Source: Streptantibioticus_A sp037034305 (lineage in GTDB: Bacteria; Actinomycetota; Actinomycetes; Streptomycetales; Streptomycetaceae). Taken from it: a stretch of DNA of 64,000 nucleotides. How positions within the stretch are numbered: position 1 is the first letter of the stretch; each line of letters opens with the position of its first letter. Where the stretch lies: positions 434,001 to 498,000 of the forward strand of contig JBAGJY010000001.1 of assembly GCA_037034305.1 (NCBI GenBank), written 5' to 3'. The notes under the pieces are model-generated. The model worked only from the letters and a program-made list of their open reading frames with translations. It had not been told where the DNA came from and did not search any database. The position numbers and the translations under genes were made by a program. Below, piece by piece: positions 25,273 to 34,149 of this stretch.

Positions 25273-26244
25273 TCACGCTCCCTTGCCCTGTCGCCAGCCC
25301 TCGCCCCAGGCAGGCCGCGCCTGCTCCGGTGGCGGCTCGCCGTCGTGTGCGTGGTATTCCACCGTTCCCGCGGTCAGCCGCATGAACGCCTCCTCCAGCG
25401 AGGCCTGCTGCGGGGACAGTTCGTGCAGCACGATCCGGTGCTCGGCGGCCAGTTCGCCGAGCCGCGCGGGCTGCGCGTCGCAGACCTCGAACGCCCCGTC
25501 GGCGCAGGCCATCGCGGTGATCCCGGAGGCGTGCAGCGCGTCTTGCAGCTCTTCCGGCTGCGGGGTGCGGATGCGGACGAACGAGCGTGAGTTGCGGGCG
25601 ATGAACTCCGCCATCGAGGTGTCGGCGAGCAGCTGGCCCTGGCCGATGACCACCAGGTGGTCGGCGGTGAGCGCCATCTCGCTCATCAGATGACTGGAGA
25701 CGAAGACGGTGCGGCCCTGGGCCGCCAGCCCCTTCATCAGGTTGCGGATCCAGTGGATGCCTTCGGGGTCCAGGCCGTTGACCGGTTCGTCGAACAGCAG
25801 CACCCGCGGGTCGCCGAGCAGGGCGGCGGCGATACCGAGGCGTTGGCCCATGCCCAGTGAGAAGCCCTTGGTGCGCTTCTTCGCGACCGAGGCCAGGCCG
25901 ACGGTGTCCAGCACCTCGCGGACCCGCGGGGTGGGGATGCGGTTGGACTGCGCCAGGCAGAGCAGGTGGTGGTAGGCGCTGCGGCCGGGGTGCCAGGCCT
26001 TGGCCTCCAGCAGGGCGCCGACGTAGGTCAGGGGGTCGTGCAGGTCGGCGTAGTGCTTGCCGTCGATGCGGACGTCGCCCGCGGTGGGGCGGTCCAGGCC
26101 CAGCATCATCCGCATGGTGGTGGACTTGCCCGCGCCGTTGGGGCCCAGGAAGCCGGTGACGATGCCTGGCTGGACGGTGAAGGTCAGGTGGTCCACGGCG
26201 ACCTTCTCACCGAAGCGTTTGGTCAGGGCGCGGAGCTCGATCAT
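25273..26244 (-). CDS. ABC transporter ATP-binding protein
   Basis: The 323-residue ATPase has Walker A GPNGAGKSTTMRMML near residue 34, a signature region KGFSLGMGQRLGIAAALL near residue 130, Walker B VLLFDEPVNGLDPEG near residue 151 and SSHLMSEMA with the switch histidine near residue 184. The long C-terminal domain (about residues 215-323) is typical of ATPases for ABC-2 antibiotic or lantibiotic exporters. Its upstream region is the long hairpin array, so its promoter must lie within or at the edge of that array (inference). Confidence 0.9.
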   Translation of the reverse strand: MIELRALTKRFGEKVAVDHLTFTVQPGIVTGFLGPNGAGKSTTMRMMLGLDRPTAGDVRIDGKHYADLHDPLTYVGALLEAKAWHPGRSAYHHLLCLAQSNRIPTPRVREVLDTVGLASVAKKRTKGFSLGMGQRLGIAAALLGDPRVLLFDEPVNGLDPEGIHWIRNLMKGLAAQGRTVFVSSHLMSEMALTADHLVVIGQGQLLADTSMAEFIARNSRSFVRIRTPQPEELQDALHASGITAMACADGAFEVCDAQPARLGELAAEHRIVLHELSPQQASLEEAFMRLTAGTVEYHAHDGEPPPEQARPAWGEGWRQGKGA

Positions 26245-26350
26245 GCGGATACGCTACGGGCGCTGTGCCCACTCTGCGGCTATTTCCGGCTGGCCTGTCC
26301 TTTTGGGGGGCGCCTCGTGCGGCGGGGTTCTTCCCACCCACCCACCCTTC

Positions 26351-27170
26351 TCCCAGGGCCTGCGGCCCCGGCCCTGCCTTCCGGGGGCTGCGCCCCCCGG
26401 GCCCCGCTTTCCGGGGGCTGCGCCCCCCGGGCCCCGCTTTCCGGGGGCTGCGCCCCCCGGGCCCCGCTTTCCGGGGGCTGCGCCCCCCGGGCCCCGCCTT
26501 TCGGGGGCTGCGCCCCCCGGGCCCCGCTTTCCGGGGGCTGCGCCCCCCGGGCCCCCGCCTTTCGGGGGCTGCGCCCCCCCGGGCCCCCGCCTTTCGGGGG
26601 CTGCGCCCCCCCCGGGCCCCCGCCTTTCGGGGGCTGCGCCCCCGGGACCCCGCGTTTCCGGGGCTGCGCCCCCGGGACCCCGCGTTTCCGGGGCTGCGCC
26701 CCCGGGACCCCGCGTTACCGGGGCTGCGCCCCTGGGACCCCTGTTTCCAGGGCCTCGCGGCCCGCGTTTGGGGGGTGCGGGGCTTGGCCCTCGCGTTTCG
26801 GGAGCTGCGCCCCGGCTCGCGTTTCGGGCTGCGCCCCCGCCCCTTCGCCCGCCTCTCGGGGGCTGCGGCTCCCGGCCCTCGCGTTTCCGGGGCTGCGGCT
26901 CCCGGCCTCCATGTCTCGGGCTGCGCCCCCGTGCGGCCTTTCGCGGGCTGCACGCCCCGGCCCCTGCGTTTTCGGCGCTGCGCCCCCGAGCCTCGTGGCT
27001 CGGGGCTGCGCCCAGGTGCGGGGATTTCCCACCCTTCCCGGGGCTGCAGCCCTGGGCCTGCCTTGCGGGGGCTGCGTCCCCCCAGCACCCACGCCCGCCT
27101 TTCGGGGCCTGCGCCCCCGGCCTCGCATCGCTGGGGCTGCGCCCCCCGGTCCTCTGCCAGTGCTGTCCCG
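26351..27170. repeat. Array of about 27 GC-rich hairpin repeats
   Basis: The 1.1-kb gap 26245-27373 holds no convincing gene. From about 26381 to 26750 the period is almost exactly 30 bases, each unit carrying GGGGGC-TGC-GCCCCC (six-base-pair stem, three-base loop) followed by a CCCGGGCCCC-type spacer and a short CTTT or CGTTT step. After 26750 the units degrade but keep the hairpin core to about 27150; one inverted unit lies near 27240. Because 30 is a multiple of three and the unit has no stop codon, all frames stay open and give false collagen-like translations. This is the same hairpin family found singly at gene ends elsewhere in the window. Confidence 0.85.
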
Positions 27171-27313
27171 GCCCTCCCTCTCCTGAGGCCACGGGCCAGG
27201 GCCCGGCGCCCCTGAGCCCGCGACCCAGCAGGGGCCCAGGGGCGCAGCCCCGGAGAACCGGGGGGCCGGGGGCTTGCTCCCGGAAAGAGGCAGGAGTCAG
27301 CCGCCACATGAGG

Positions 27314-27346
27314 AACCCCCGCCTGAATTCGCGGTAGGCGGGGGTT
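27314..27346 (-). terminator. Terminator of filP
   Basis: AACCCCCGCCT (27314-27324) pairs with AGGCGGGGGTT (27336-27346) around an 11-base loop, 27 bases after the filP stop on the minus strand. Confidence 0.75.
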
Positions 27347-27373
27347 TCCGGGGTCGGGCTGAGCGCCCAGCGG

Positions 27374-28309
27374 TCAGCGGGACTGTTGGGCCGGGACGCC
27401 GCGGGAGATGGGCTCGTCGTCGGGGGTGGCGGCGGCGGCCACCGCCGCGCCCGTCAAAGTGGCGAGCATCTCGCGGACGTTGGTCAGCTGGGCGTTGATG
27501 CTGTCGCGGCGGTTCGTCAGCGCCGCCAGCTCCCGCTCGGATTCGCTGCGGATACGGTCCGCCTTGGCGTTGGCGTCGGCCACGATGTCCTCCGCCTGCC
27601 GCTGGGCGGTCTCCACCGTCTGCCGGGCCCGACGCTCCGCGTCGGTACGCAGCTTCTCCGCCTCCAGGCGCAGCTGCTCCGCACGGTGCTCGATCTCGGC
27701 GAGACGCTTCTCCGCCTTCGCCTGACGCGAGGCCAGGTCCCGCTCCGACTGCTCACGCCGCTTGGCGAGGTTGGTCTCGAAGTCGGCGGCGGCCTGGGCC
27801 GCCTTGGCGCGGGTCTCCTCGAAGAGGGCGTCCGCCTCCTCGCGCTTGTTCTGCGCGTCCTTGTTCGCCTCGGCCCGCAGCTGGTTGGCGTCGGACTTGG
27901 CCTTGTCGACGATCCGCGAGCCCTCGTCCTCGGCCTTCTGCTTGCGCTCGGCCGCGTACGCCTCGGCATCCGCGCGCACCTGGTTGGCGGCCCCCTCCGC
28001 CAACTCGCGGTGCTGCTCGGCGGCGCGACGGGCCTCCTCGCGCAGGTCCTTGGCCTCCTCCTCGGCGAGCCGGAGGATCTTCTCTACGCGAGCGCCAAGA
28101 CCGGCGTACGACGGTTCCGCGTCATTGATCTGGGCCTGCGCGTTCTGGGTTTCGAGGTGCAGCTCCTCGATGCGCTTCTCCAGCGCGCTGATCCGGGCCA
28201 GTGCACTGTCTCGGTCGGCGACGAGCTTCGTGATGCGGTCGTCCACCTGTCCGCGGTCGTAACCACGCCGCACGAGCTCGAAGCCGAAGGGGGAGGAAGT
28301 GTCGCTCAT
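27374..28309 (-). CDS. filP: FilP, coiled-coil cytoskeletal filament protein
   Basis: Intermediate-filament-like protein that forms a stress-bearing network behind the growing hyphal tip and interacts with DivIVA. The 311 residues begin with FGFELVRRGYDRGQVDDRI (about residues 7-25), which resembles the DivIVA N-terminal motif, and continue as a nearly unbroken coiled coil rich in Ala, Glu, Arg and Gln to about residue 270, ending in a short low-complexity tail. It lies just downstream of scy, as in S. coelicolor (SCO5396/SCO5397 from memory). A 102-base gap separates the two; it may have its own promoter. Confidence 0.92.
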   Translation of the reverse strand: MSDTSSPFGFELVRRGYDRGQVDDRITKLVADRDSALARISALEKRIEELHLETQNAQAQINDAEPSYAGLGARVEKILRLAEEEAKDLREEARRAAEQHRELAEGAANQVRADAEAYAAERKQKAEDEGSRIVDKAKSDANQLRAEANKDAQNKREEADALFEETRAKAAQAAADFETNLAKRREQSERDLASRQAKAEKRLAEIEHRAEQLRLEAEKLRTDAERRARQTVETAQRQAEDIVADANAKADRIRSESERELAALTNRRDSINAQLTNVREMLATLTGAAVAAAATPDDEPISRGVPAQQSR

Positions 28310-28411
28310 GGGGTTCCTGTCAATTCAGGCCGGTGAGGTGATGGAGGGAATCCTAGGGGTGGAAACGGCGTGTCATCGAGTCATTGCGCTAGGGATCTGG
28401 AAAATGTCCGC

Positions 28412-31400
28412 TCAATCGAGTGGCGGGTCATCGGAGCGCTTGCCACTCGAACGAGTGACTCCAGCGCCAGCGCCTGCCTTCACCACGCTGGGTCCGTCCC
28501 TGCGGTCACCCGACTTCTTGCCTCCTGAGGACGACGTTCCCTCGAACGACTCCAGCGCCTCCAACACATCCTGAACTCGGGAGATCTCCGCGTTGATGTC
28601 CTCGCGGCGACGCTTGAGGACATCGAGTTCGCGACGGCCCTCGGCGACGATACGCTCCGCCTCGGCCCGTGCCTCGGCGATCGTGCGTTCCGCGGTCCGC
28701 TCCGCCTCGGTCTTCTTCTGACCGGCTTCCTTGATCAGCCCCTCGGCCTTCTTCACCGCCGCGATGCGGACCTTGCTCGCCTCGGAGTTCGCCTCCGTCG
28801 ACAGTTCCTCGGCCGCCTGCTCGGCGTCCGCGACCAGCTTGCGGGCCTTCTCCTCGGCCTCGGTCAACTGCTCGGTGGCCGCGGCCACCAGCTTGTCGAC
28901 CCGCTCACCCGCCGACTTCATCGCCTCCGCGGACTCCTTGCGGGCCCGCTCGTGCAGTTCCTCGACCTCCGCCTCCACCCGGGTGCGCAGTTCGTCGGCC
29001 CGCTCCCGGATCGAGGTGGCGTCCCGGCGGGCCTCGGCCAGCAGCGTGTCGGCGTCGGCACGGGACCGCTCCACGATGCCGTTGGCCTCGCCGCGCGCCT
29101 CGGTGACGAGGCGTTCGGCCTCGGCGCGGGCGGCGCCGACCATCGCGTCCGCCTGCTCCTCCGCGGTGGCGGCGGTGCGTACCGCCGCCTCCTGCGCCTC
29201 GGCGGTGACCCGCTCGGCCTCGGTGGTCGCCTCGCCGATCAACTCGTCGGCCTGCTGGGCGGCTTCGCTGCGCTTGCGGTTGGCGTCGTCGCGGGCCTCG
29301 TCGACGATGCGCTCGGTCTCGGCCGCCGCCGCGGCGGCCATCCGCTCGGTCTCGGCGCGGGTCTGCTCGGCGTACTCCTCGGCCGACTGGCGCAGCCTCT
29401 CCGCCTCGATGGTGATCCGCTCGGCGTCCCGTTCCGCGCGCGCCACCCGCTCCTCGGCCTCGGCGTGCAGCCGCTCCGCCTCGGTGGCGGCGCCGGAGAC
29501 CAACTCGTCGGCCTGCTGGGCGGCTTCGCTGCGCTTGCGGTTGGCGTCGTCCCGCGCCTCGTCGCGGATCCGCTCCGCCTCCGCGAGCGCCTCGGCGACC
29601 GTGCGTTCGGCCAGCGCCCTGGCTGCCTCGGCCTCGTCGTTCGCCTCCTGACGGATGCGCACCGCGTCCGAACCGGCCCGCTCCCGCTCGGCGTTGGCCT
29701 CCGAGTGCAGCCGGTCGGCGTCCTCGCGGGCCTCCTCGCGCAGCCGCTCCGCCGCGTGCTCGGCCGCCGAACGCAGCCCGGCGATCTCCTCCTCGGCCTG
29801 TTCGTGCAGCCCGGCCACCGAGTCGCGCACCTGCTGGGCGGTCTGCTCGGCCGCCGCCACCAGCTCGGTGGCGCGCTGCTCCGCCTCGGCGACCAGCCGT
29901 TCGGCCTCCGCGTCCGCGTCCTCCACCCGCTTGCGGGCGGCGGCCAGCAGCTCCTCGCTCTGCTCGCGGGCCTGGCCGCGCTCCTGCTCGGCCTCGGCGC
30001 GCGCGTCGGCCAGCAGTTCCTCGGCCTCCCGGCGCCGCCTGGCCGCCTCCTCGCGGGCCGCCGCCAACGCCTCGGCCGCCTCGGCGCCGGTACGCTCCGC
30101 GGCTGCCGCCGCCTCGGTGCGCAGCCGGTCGGCCGCCTCGCGCGCCTGGGCCCGCAACTCCTCGGCCTCGGCGGTGGCTTCACCACGCAGCCGTACCGCG
30201 ACCGCCTCGCCCTCGGCGCGCGCCTGGGAGGCGTCCGCCGCCGCCTCGGTGCGCAGCCGGTCGGCCTCCTCCTCGGCCTCCGCGGTCAACGCCCGCGCCC
30301 GCTCGGCCGCTTCGGACCGCAGCCGCTCGGCCTCCTCGGCCGCCTCGCGGCGCAGCGCGTCCGCCTCGTCCGCCGCGGTGCGCACGGTCTCCTCGGCCGC
30401 CGCCAACCGCTGCCGTAGCTCCTCGCGTTGCCGATCGAGGTCCTCGGCGGCCTCCTCGTGCAGGCGGCGGGCGGCCTCCTCGGCGTCCTCGCGCATCCGC
30501 ACCGCGGCCCGCTCGGCGTCGTCCTTGACCTGGTCGGCCGCCTGCTCGGCCTCGGCGCGCAGCTCCTCGGCCTCGCCGCGGGCCCGCTCCAGCAACTCCT
30601 CGGCCTGGCGGCGCAGCGTCGCGGCGCGCTCAACGGCCTCGGTACGCACCCGCTCGGAGTCGGCCGCCGCGCCCTGGCGCAACTCGTCAGCGTCGCTACG
30701 GGCCTTGGTGAGCAGTTCCTCGGCGGTACCGGCCGCCTCCTCGATCTGCTGGAGCGCCTCGCGGCGCGCCTCGCCGCGGATCCGCTCGCCCTCGGCGACC
30801 GCCTCGGCGCGCAACTGCTCGGCCTCGCCGCGCAGTCGGCGGGCCTCCTCCTGCAACTCGACGGTCTTGGCGCGGTATTCCTTGGTGTCGTCCTTTGCCG
30901 CGCCCCTGAGCTGCTCGGCGGCCTCCTCGGCCTCGGCGCGCCGCCGTTCGGCCTCGGCGGTCGCCTCGCGCCTGATCCGCTCGGCCTCCTCGGCCGCCGC
31001 CCTGGTGGTGGTCTCGGCGTCCTGGGAGGCCTTGGCGAGGATCTCCTCGGCGCTGCGGGCCGCCTTGGCCAGCCGCTCGGTGGCCTCCTCGGCCGCCGCC
31101 GAACGGGCCTCCTCCTGCGCCTCGGCGACCGCGCGCTCGGCCTGCGCCCGTGCGTCGTCGCGCAGTTGCTCGGCCTCCGCCTTGAGCGCCTCGGCCTCCT
31201 TGGTGGCCTCGGCGACCAGCCGGGCGACCTGGGCGCGCGCGGTACGGGTGCGCTGCTCGTTGTCCGCCTCGGTGTCGGACAGCCGCTTGGTGGCCGCCTC
31301 CTCGGCCTCGGAGCGCAGCCGTTCGGCCTCGGCGCGCGCCTCGCGCAGCGCCCGGTCCGCCTCGGCCAGCGCCTGCTCGGCCCGCTGGTTCAGCTCGGCG

Positions 31401-32149
31401 GCCTCGCGGCGCGCCTCGTCGGCCTCGGCACGCGCTCCGGTGCGCAACTGCTCGGCGTGGTCGGTGGCTTCCTGGGCCTGCGTCCCGGCGGCGGTCAGCA
31501 GCCGCTCGGCGTCGGTACGGGCCCGGCGCAAGATCGCCTCGGCCTCGGTGCGGGCCTCGGAGGCCGCGGACTCCAGCCGTTCACGGGCCTGTTGGGTCAG
31601 CCGGGTCGCCTCCGCGCGGGCGGCGGCCAGCGCCGCCTCGGCCTCGGCGCGCGACTCGTCCATCAGCCGCCGGGCCTGCGCCTCGCTACGGGCCCGCAAC
31701 TGCTCGGCCCACGCCACGTTTTCGTTGACGTGCGTCTCTACGGTGCTGCGGCGCTCGGCGAGTTCCTCGTCCAGGCGGCGGCGCCGGGCGACCGCCTCCG
31801 CGTGCCACTCCGCTTCCAGCTGGGACTGGCGCTCGGCCTGCTCCTGGAGCATCCGCTGGGTGTTGGCCCGTGCCTCGCGCAGCTCGCGCTCGGCGTCCGC
31901 GCGCAGCTGGTCGGCCTGGATCTGCGCGTTGCGCAGCAGTTGCTCGGCCTGATGGCTGACGTTGTCGTACGCCCGCGGCTGGGCAAGCTGACGCCGCGCC
32001 TCGTGCAGCTTGGCGCGCAGCACCTCGACCTGGTAGCCGAGATCGTCTGCGTGGTCGACGGCCTTGTCCCGCTCCGTCCTCAGCCGCTCCATCTCGGCCT
32101 CGAACTGCGAGAGGTGGTCGTCAGCCTCGTAGCGGTCGTAGCCCCGCAC
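28412..32149 (-). CDS. scy: Scy, polarity and tip-organising coiled-coil protein
   Basis: Very long scaffold that gathers DivIVA, FilP and ParA at hyphal tips and sets new branch sites. About 1245 residues, almost all Ala/Glu/Arg heptad and hendecad coiled coil, with a short Ser/Lys-rich end. The N-terminus VRGYDRYEADDHLSQFEAEM shares the RGYDR motif with FilP. I prefer GTG 32149 because it matches the remembered S. coelicolor start; a GTG at 32182 would add 11 residues. Two identical 51-base blocks (29240-29290 and 29501-29551) mark an internal duplication. Antisense frames look open because of extreme GC bias. Confidence 0.92.
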   Translation of the reverse strand: MRGYDRYEADDHLSQFEAEMERLRTERDKAVDHADDLGYQVEVLRAKLHEARRQLAQPRAYDNVSHQAEQLLRNAQIQADQLRADAERELREARANTQRMLQEQAERQSQLEAEWHAEAVARRRRLDEELAERRSTVETHVNENVAWAEQLRARSEAQARRLMDESRAEAEAALAAARAEATRLTQQARERLESAASEARTEAEAILRRARTDAERLLTAAGTQAQEATDHAEQLRTGARAEADEARREAAELNQRAEQALAEADRALREARAEAERLRSEAEEAATKRLSDTEADNEQRTRTARAQVARLVAEATKEAEALKAEAEQLRDDARAQAERAVAEAQEEARSAAAEEATERLAKAARSAEEILAKASQDAETTTRAAAEEAERIRREATAEAERRRAEAEEAAEQLRGAAKDDTKEYRAKTVELQEEARRLRGEAEQLRAEAVAEGERIRGEARREALQQIEEAAGTAEELLTKARSDADELRQGAAADSERVRTEAVERAATLRRQAEELLERARGEAEELRAEAEQAADQVKDDAERAAVRMREDAEEAARRLHEEAAEDLDRQREELRQRLAAAEETVRTAADEADALRREAAEEAERLRSEAAERARALTAEAEEEADRLRTEAAADASQARAEGEAVAVRLRGEATAEAEELRAQAREAADRLRTEAAAAAERTGAEAAEALAAAREEAARRRREAEELLADARAEAEQERGQAREQSEELLAAARKRVEDADAEAERLVAEAEQRATELVAAAEQTAQQVRDSVAGLHEQAEEEIAGLRSAAEHAAERLREEAREDADRLHSEANAERERAGSDAVRIRQEANDEAEAARALAERTVAEALAEAERIRDEARDDANRKRSEAAQQADELVSGAATEAERLHAEAEERVARAERDAERITIEAERLRQSAEEYAEQTRAETERMAAAAAAETERIVDEARDDANRKRSEAAQQADELIGEATTEAERVTAEAQEAAVRTAATAEEQADAMVGAARAEAERLVTEARGEANGIVERSRADADTLLAEARRDATSIRERADELRTRVEAEVEELHERARKESAEAMKSAGERVDKLVAAATEQLTEAEEKARKLVADAEQAAEELSTEANSEASKVRIAAVKKAEGLIKEAGQKKTEAERTAERTIAEARAEAERIVAEGRRELDVLKRRREDINAEISRVQDVLEALESFEGTSSSGGKKSGDRRDGPSVVKAGAGAGVTRSSGKRSDDPPLD

Positions 32150-32340
32150 TCCGCGGTCCCATCCGTCTCCTGGACTGCCCACCCGCCAACCGGGTGAGCT
32201 TTCCGGTGAACATAGCCATTCAGGAGAATGGTGTCAGATCTTCACCGCAGTCCGGGCCCGTCCCCCGGCGCCCAGCCCCGGGGGACACAGTACCGGGGCG
32301 GGACCCTCCCGGTCAGCGAACCAGGTCGGAGCCCGACCGG

Positions 32341-32781
32341 TCAGTGATCGTCGGCGGGGGTGTCGGCGGCCGTCACCAGTTCGGTGAGCACCCCGTGGCA
32401 GTCCTTGGGGTGCAGGAACGTGATCCTGGAGCCCATGGATCCGGTGCGCGGCTGATCATAGAGGACGCGGACGCCCTTGTTGCGGATATCCCTGGCATCC
32501 TCATCTACGTCCGCGGTGCCGAAGGCGATGTGGTGGACTCCCTCGCCGTTCTTGGCCAGCCACTTGCCGACCGCGGAGTCCTCGCGGGTGGGTTCCAGCA
32601 ACTGGAGGTAGGAGGCGCCGCCGTCCGAGGTCTCGTTGATCTTCAACATGGCCTCGCGGACGCCCTGCTCCTCGTTGACCTCGCTGTGGAACACCTCGAA
32701 GCCGTACGTGGCACGGTAGAACTCGACGGTCTTGTCCAGGTCGAAGCAGGCGATCCCGATGTGGTCGATGCGCGTCAGCAT
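32341..32781 (-). CDS. mce: Methylmalonyl-CoA epimerase
   Basis: Interconverts (2S)- and (2R)-methylmalonyl-CoA, linking propionyl-CoA carboxylation to the mutase. The 146-residue VOC-fold protein has the metal ligands in MLTRIDHIGIAC (His near residue 7), the HHIAFGTADVD strand near residue 82 and VLTELV (Glu) near residue 135. ATG 32781 is chosen over an upstream in-frame codon because homologues start with MLTRIDHIG. It is divergent from the thiolase gene. Confidence 0.94.
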   Translation of the reverse strand: MLTRIDHIGIACFDLDKTVEFYRATYGFEVFHSEVNEEQGVREAMLKINETSDGGASYLQLLEPTREDSAVGKWLAKNGEGVHHIAFGTADVDEDARDIRNKGVRVLYDQPRTGSMGSRITFLHPKDCHGVLTELVTAADTPADDH

Positions 32782-32837
32782 GCCACCAGTGCACCGCTCA
32801 CACGCACGATCACGCAACGTGCGCGCGATCACACCTT

Positions 32838-32852
32838 GTCGCCGGTGACCGG
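32838..32852. promoter_or_regulatory. Palindrome in the mce/thiolase divergent promoter region
   Basis: CGCCGGTGACCGGCG is a perfect seven-base inverted repeat around one central base, midway between the mce and thiolase starts. It could be an operator for either gene; GC-rich chance palindromes are common here. Confidence 0.35.
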
Positions 32853-32917
32853 CGTCCTACCCGTAAGTACATTGGCCTTAACCCTCGTTAACTCCCCACC
32901 GCAAAGGGGTCAGCGCC

Positions 32918-34117
32918 ATGACCAGCCAGTCAGGTACGTCCGTGATCGTCGCCGGTGCGCGGACACCCATGGGCCGCCTCCTCGGGTCCCTGCGCAGCTT
33001 CTCCGCCTCGGACCTCGGCGGTCTGGCGATCAAGGCCGCGCTGGACCGGGCGGGCATCGGCGGCGACCAGGTCGAGTACGTGATCATGGGCCAGGTGCTC
33101 CAGGCCGGTGCGGGCCAGATCCCGGCCCGGCAGGCCGCGGTACACGCCGGTATCCCGATGAGCGTTCCCGCGCTCACCATCAACAAGGTCTGCCTCTCCG
33201 GCCTGGACGCCATCGCCCTGGCCGACCAGCTCATCCGCGCAGGCGAGTTCGACATCGTGGTCGCCGGCGGCCAGGAGTCGATGACCAACGCGCCGCACCT
33301 GCTGCCCAAGTCCCGGGAGGGCTTCAAGTACGGCGCGATCGAGATGCTCGACGCGATGGCGTACGACGGTCTGACCGACCCGTGGGAGAACATCCCGATG
33401 GGCGAGTCCACCGAGAAGCACAACACCCGGCTGGGCATCGGCCGCGCCGAGCAGGACGAGATCGCCGCGCTGTCCCACCAGCGGGCCGCCGCCGCGCAGA
33501 AGAACGGCCTGTTCGAGGCGGAGATAACTCCGGTGGAGATCCCGCAGCGCAAGGGCGAGCCGGTCGTCTTCAGCAAGGACGAGGGCATTCGCGCGGAGAC
33601 CACTGCCGAGTCGCTGGGCAAGCTGCGCCCGGCGTTCCGCAAGGACGGCACCATCACCGCCGGTTCGGCCTCGCAGATCTCCGACGGCGCCGCCGCCGTG
33701 GTGGTGATGAGCAAGGCCAAGGCGCAGGAGCTGGGCCTGGAGTGGATCGCCGAGATCGGTGCGCACGGCAACGTGGCGGGCCCGGACAACTCGCTGCAGT
33801 CGCAGCCGTCCAACGCGATCAAGCACGCGCTGACCAAGGCCGGTCTGACGGTTGACGACCTCGACCTGATCGAGATCAACGAGGCGTTCGCGGCGGTCGC
33901 CGTGCAGTCAATGAAGGACCTCGGCGTTTCCGTCGAAAAGGTGAACGTCAACGGTGGTGCCATCGCGCTGGGGCACCCGATCGGGATGTCCGGCGCCCGA
34001 CTGGTGCTGCACCTCGCGCTGGAGCTCAAGCGGCGCGGCGGCGGCACCGGCGCCGCGGCGCTGTGCGGCGGCGGTGGTCAGGGCGACGCGCTGATCATCC
34101 ACGTACCGGGCAAGTAA
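32918..34117 (+). CDS. Acetyl-CoA C-acetyltransferase (thiolase)
   Basis: Condenses two acetyl-CoA to acetoacetyl-CoA or cleaves it; cytoplasmic homotetramer in this family. The 399-residue length is standard. Catalytic residues are all present: Cys92 in INKVCLSGLDAI, His353 in GGAIALGHPIGMSGAR and Cys383 in ALCGGGGQGDA. MeaB follows after 32 bases on the same strand, so the two may share a transcript. The product feeds butyryl-CoA formation together with the 3-hydroxybutyryl-CoA dehydrogenase. Confidence 0.94.
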   Translation: MTSQSGTSVIVAGARTPMGRLLGSLRSFSASDLGGLAIKAALDRAGIGGDQVEYVIMGQVLQAGAGQIPARQAAVHAGIPMSVPALTINKVCLSGLDAIALADQLIRAGEFDIVVAGGQESMTNAPHLLPKSREGFKYGAIEMLDAMAYDGLTDPWENIPMGESTEKHNTRLGIGRAEQDEIAALSHQRAAAAQKNGLFEAEITPVEIPQRKGEPVVFSKDEGIRAETTAESLGKLRPAFRKDGTITAGSASQISDGAAAVVVMSKAKAQELGLEWIAEIGAHGNVAGPDNSLQSQPSNAIKHALTKAGLTVDDLDLIEINEAFAAVAVQSMKDLGVSVEKVNVNGGAIALGHPIGMSGARLVLHLALELKRRGGGTGAAALCGGGGQGDALIIHVPGK

Positions 34118-34149
34118 GCGGCCAGTCCCTTCCACCGAACGGAGCACCG

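Noticed and set aside
26381..26750. CRISPR array
   Set aside because: The units are contiguous, with no unique spacers of constant length, and no cas genes are nearby. The repeat is a simple GC hairpin.
26254..27309. Long open frames across the hairpin array, including a collagen-like one on the minus strand
   Set aside because: The 30-base unit is a multiple of three and has no stop codons, so several frames on both strands stay open. There is no convincing ribosome site, and the frames contradict one another.
28952..32197. Plus-strand open frames opposite scy
   Set aside because: They mirror the Ala/Glu/Arg-rich codons of scy and read as low-complexity Leu/Gly/Arg/Ser sequence without recognised domains.
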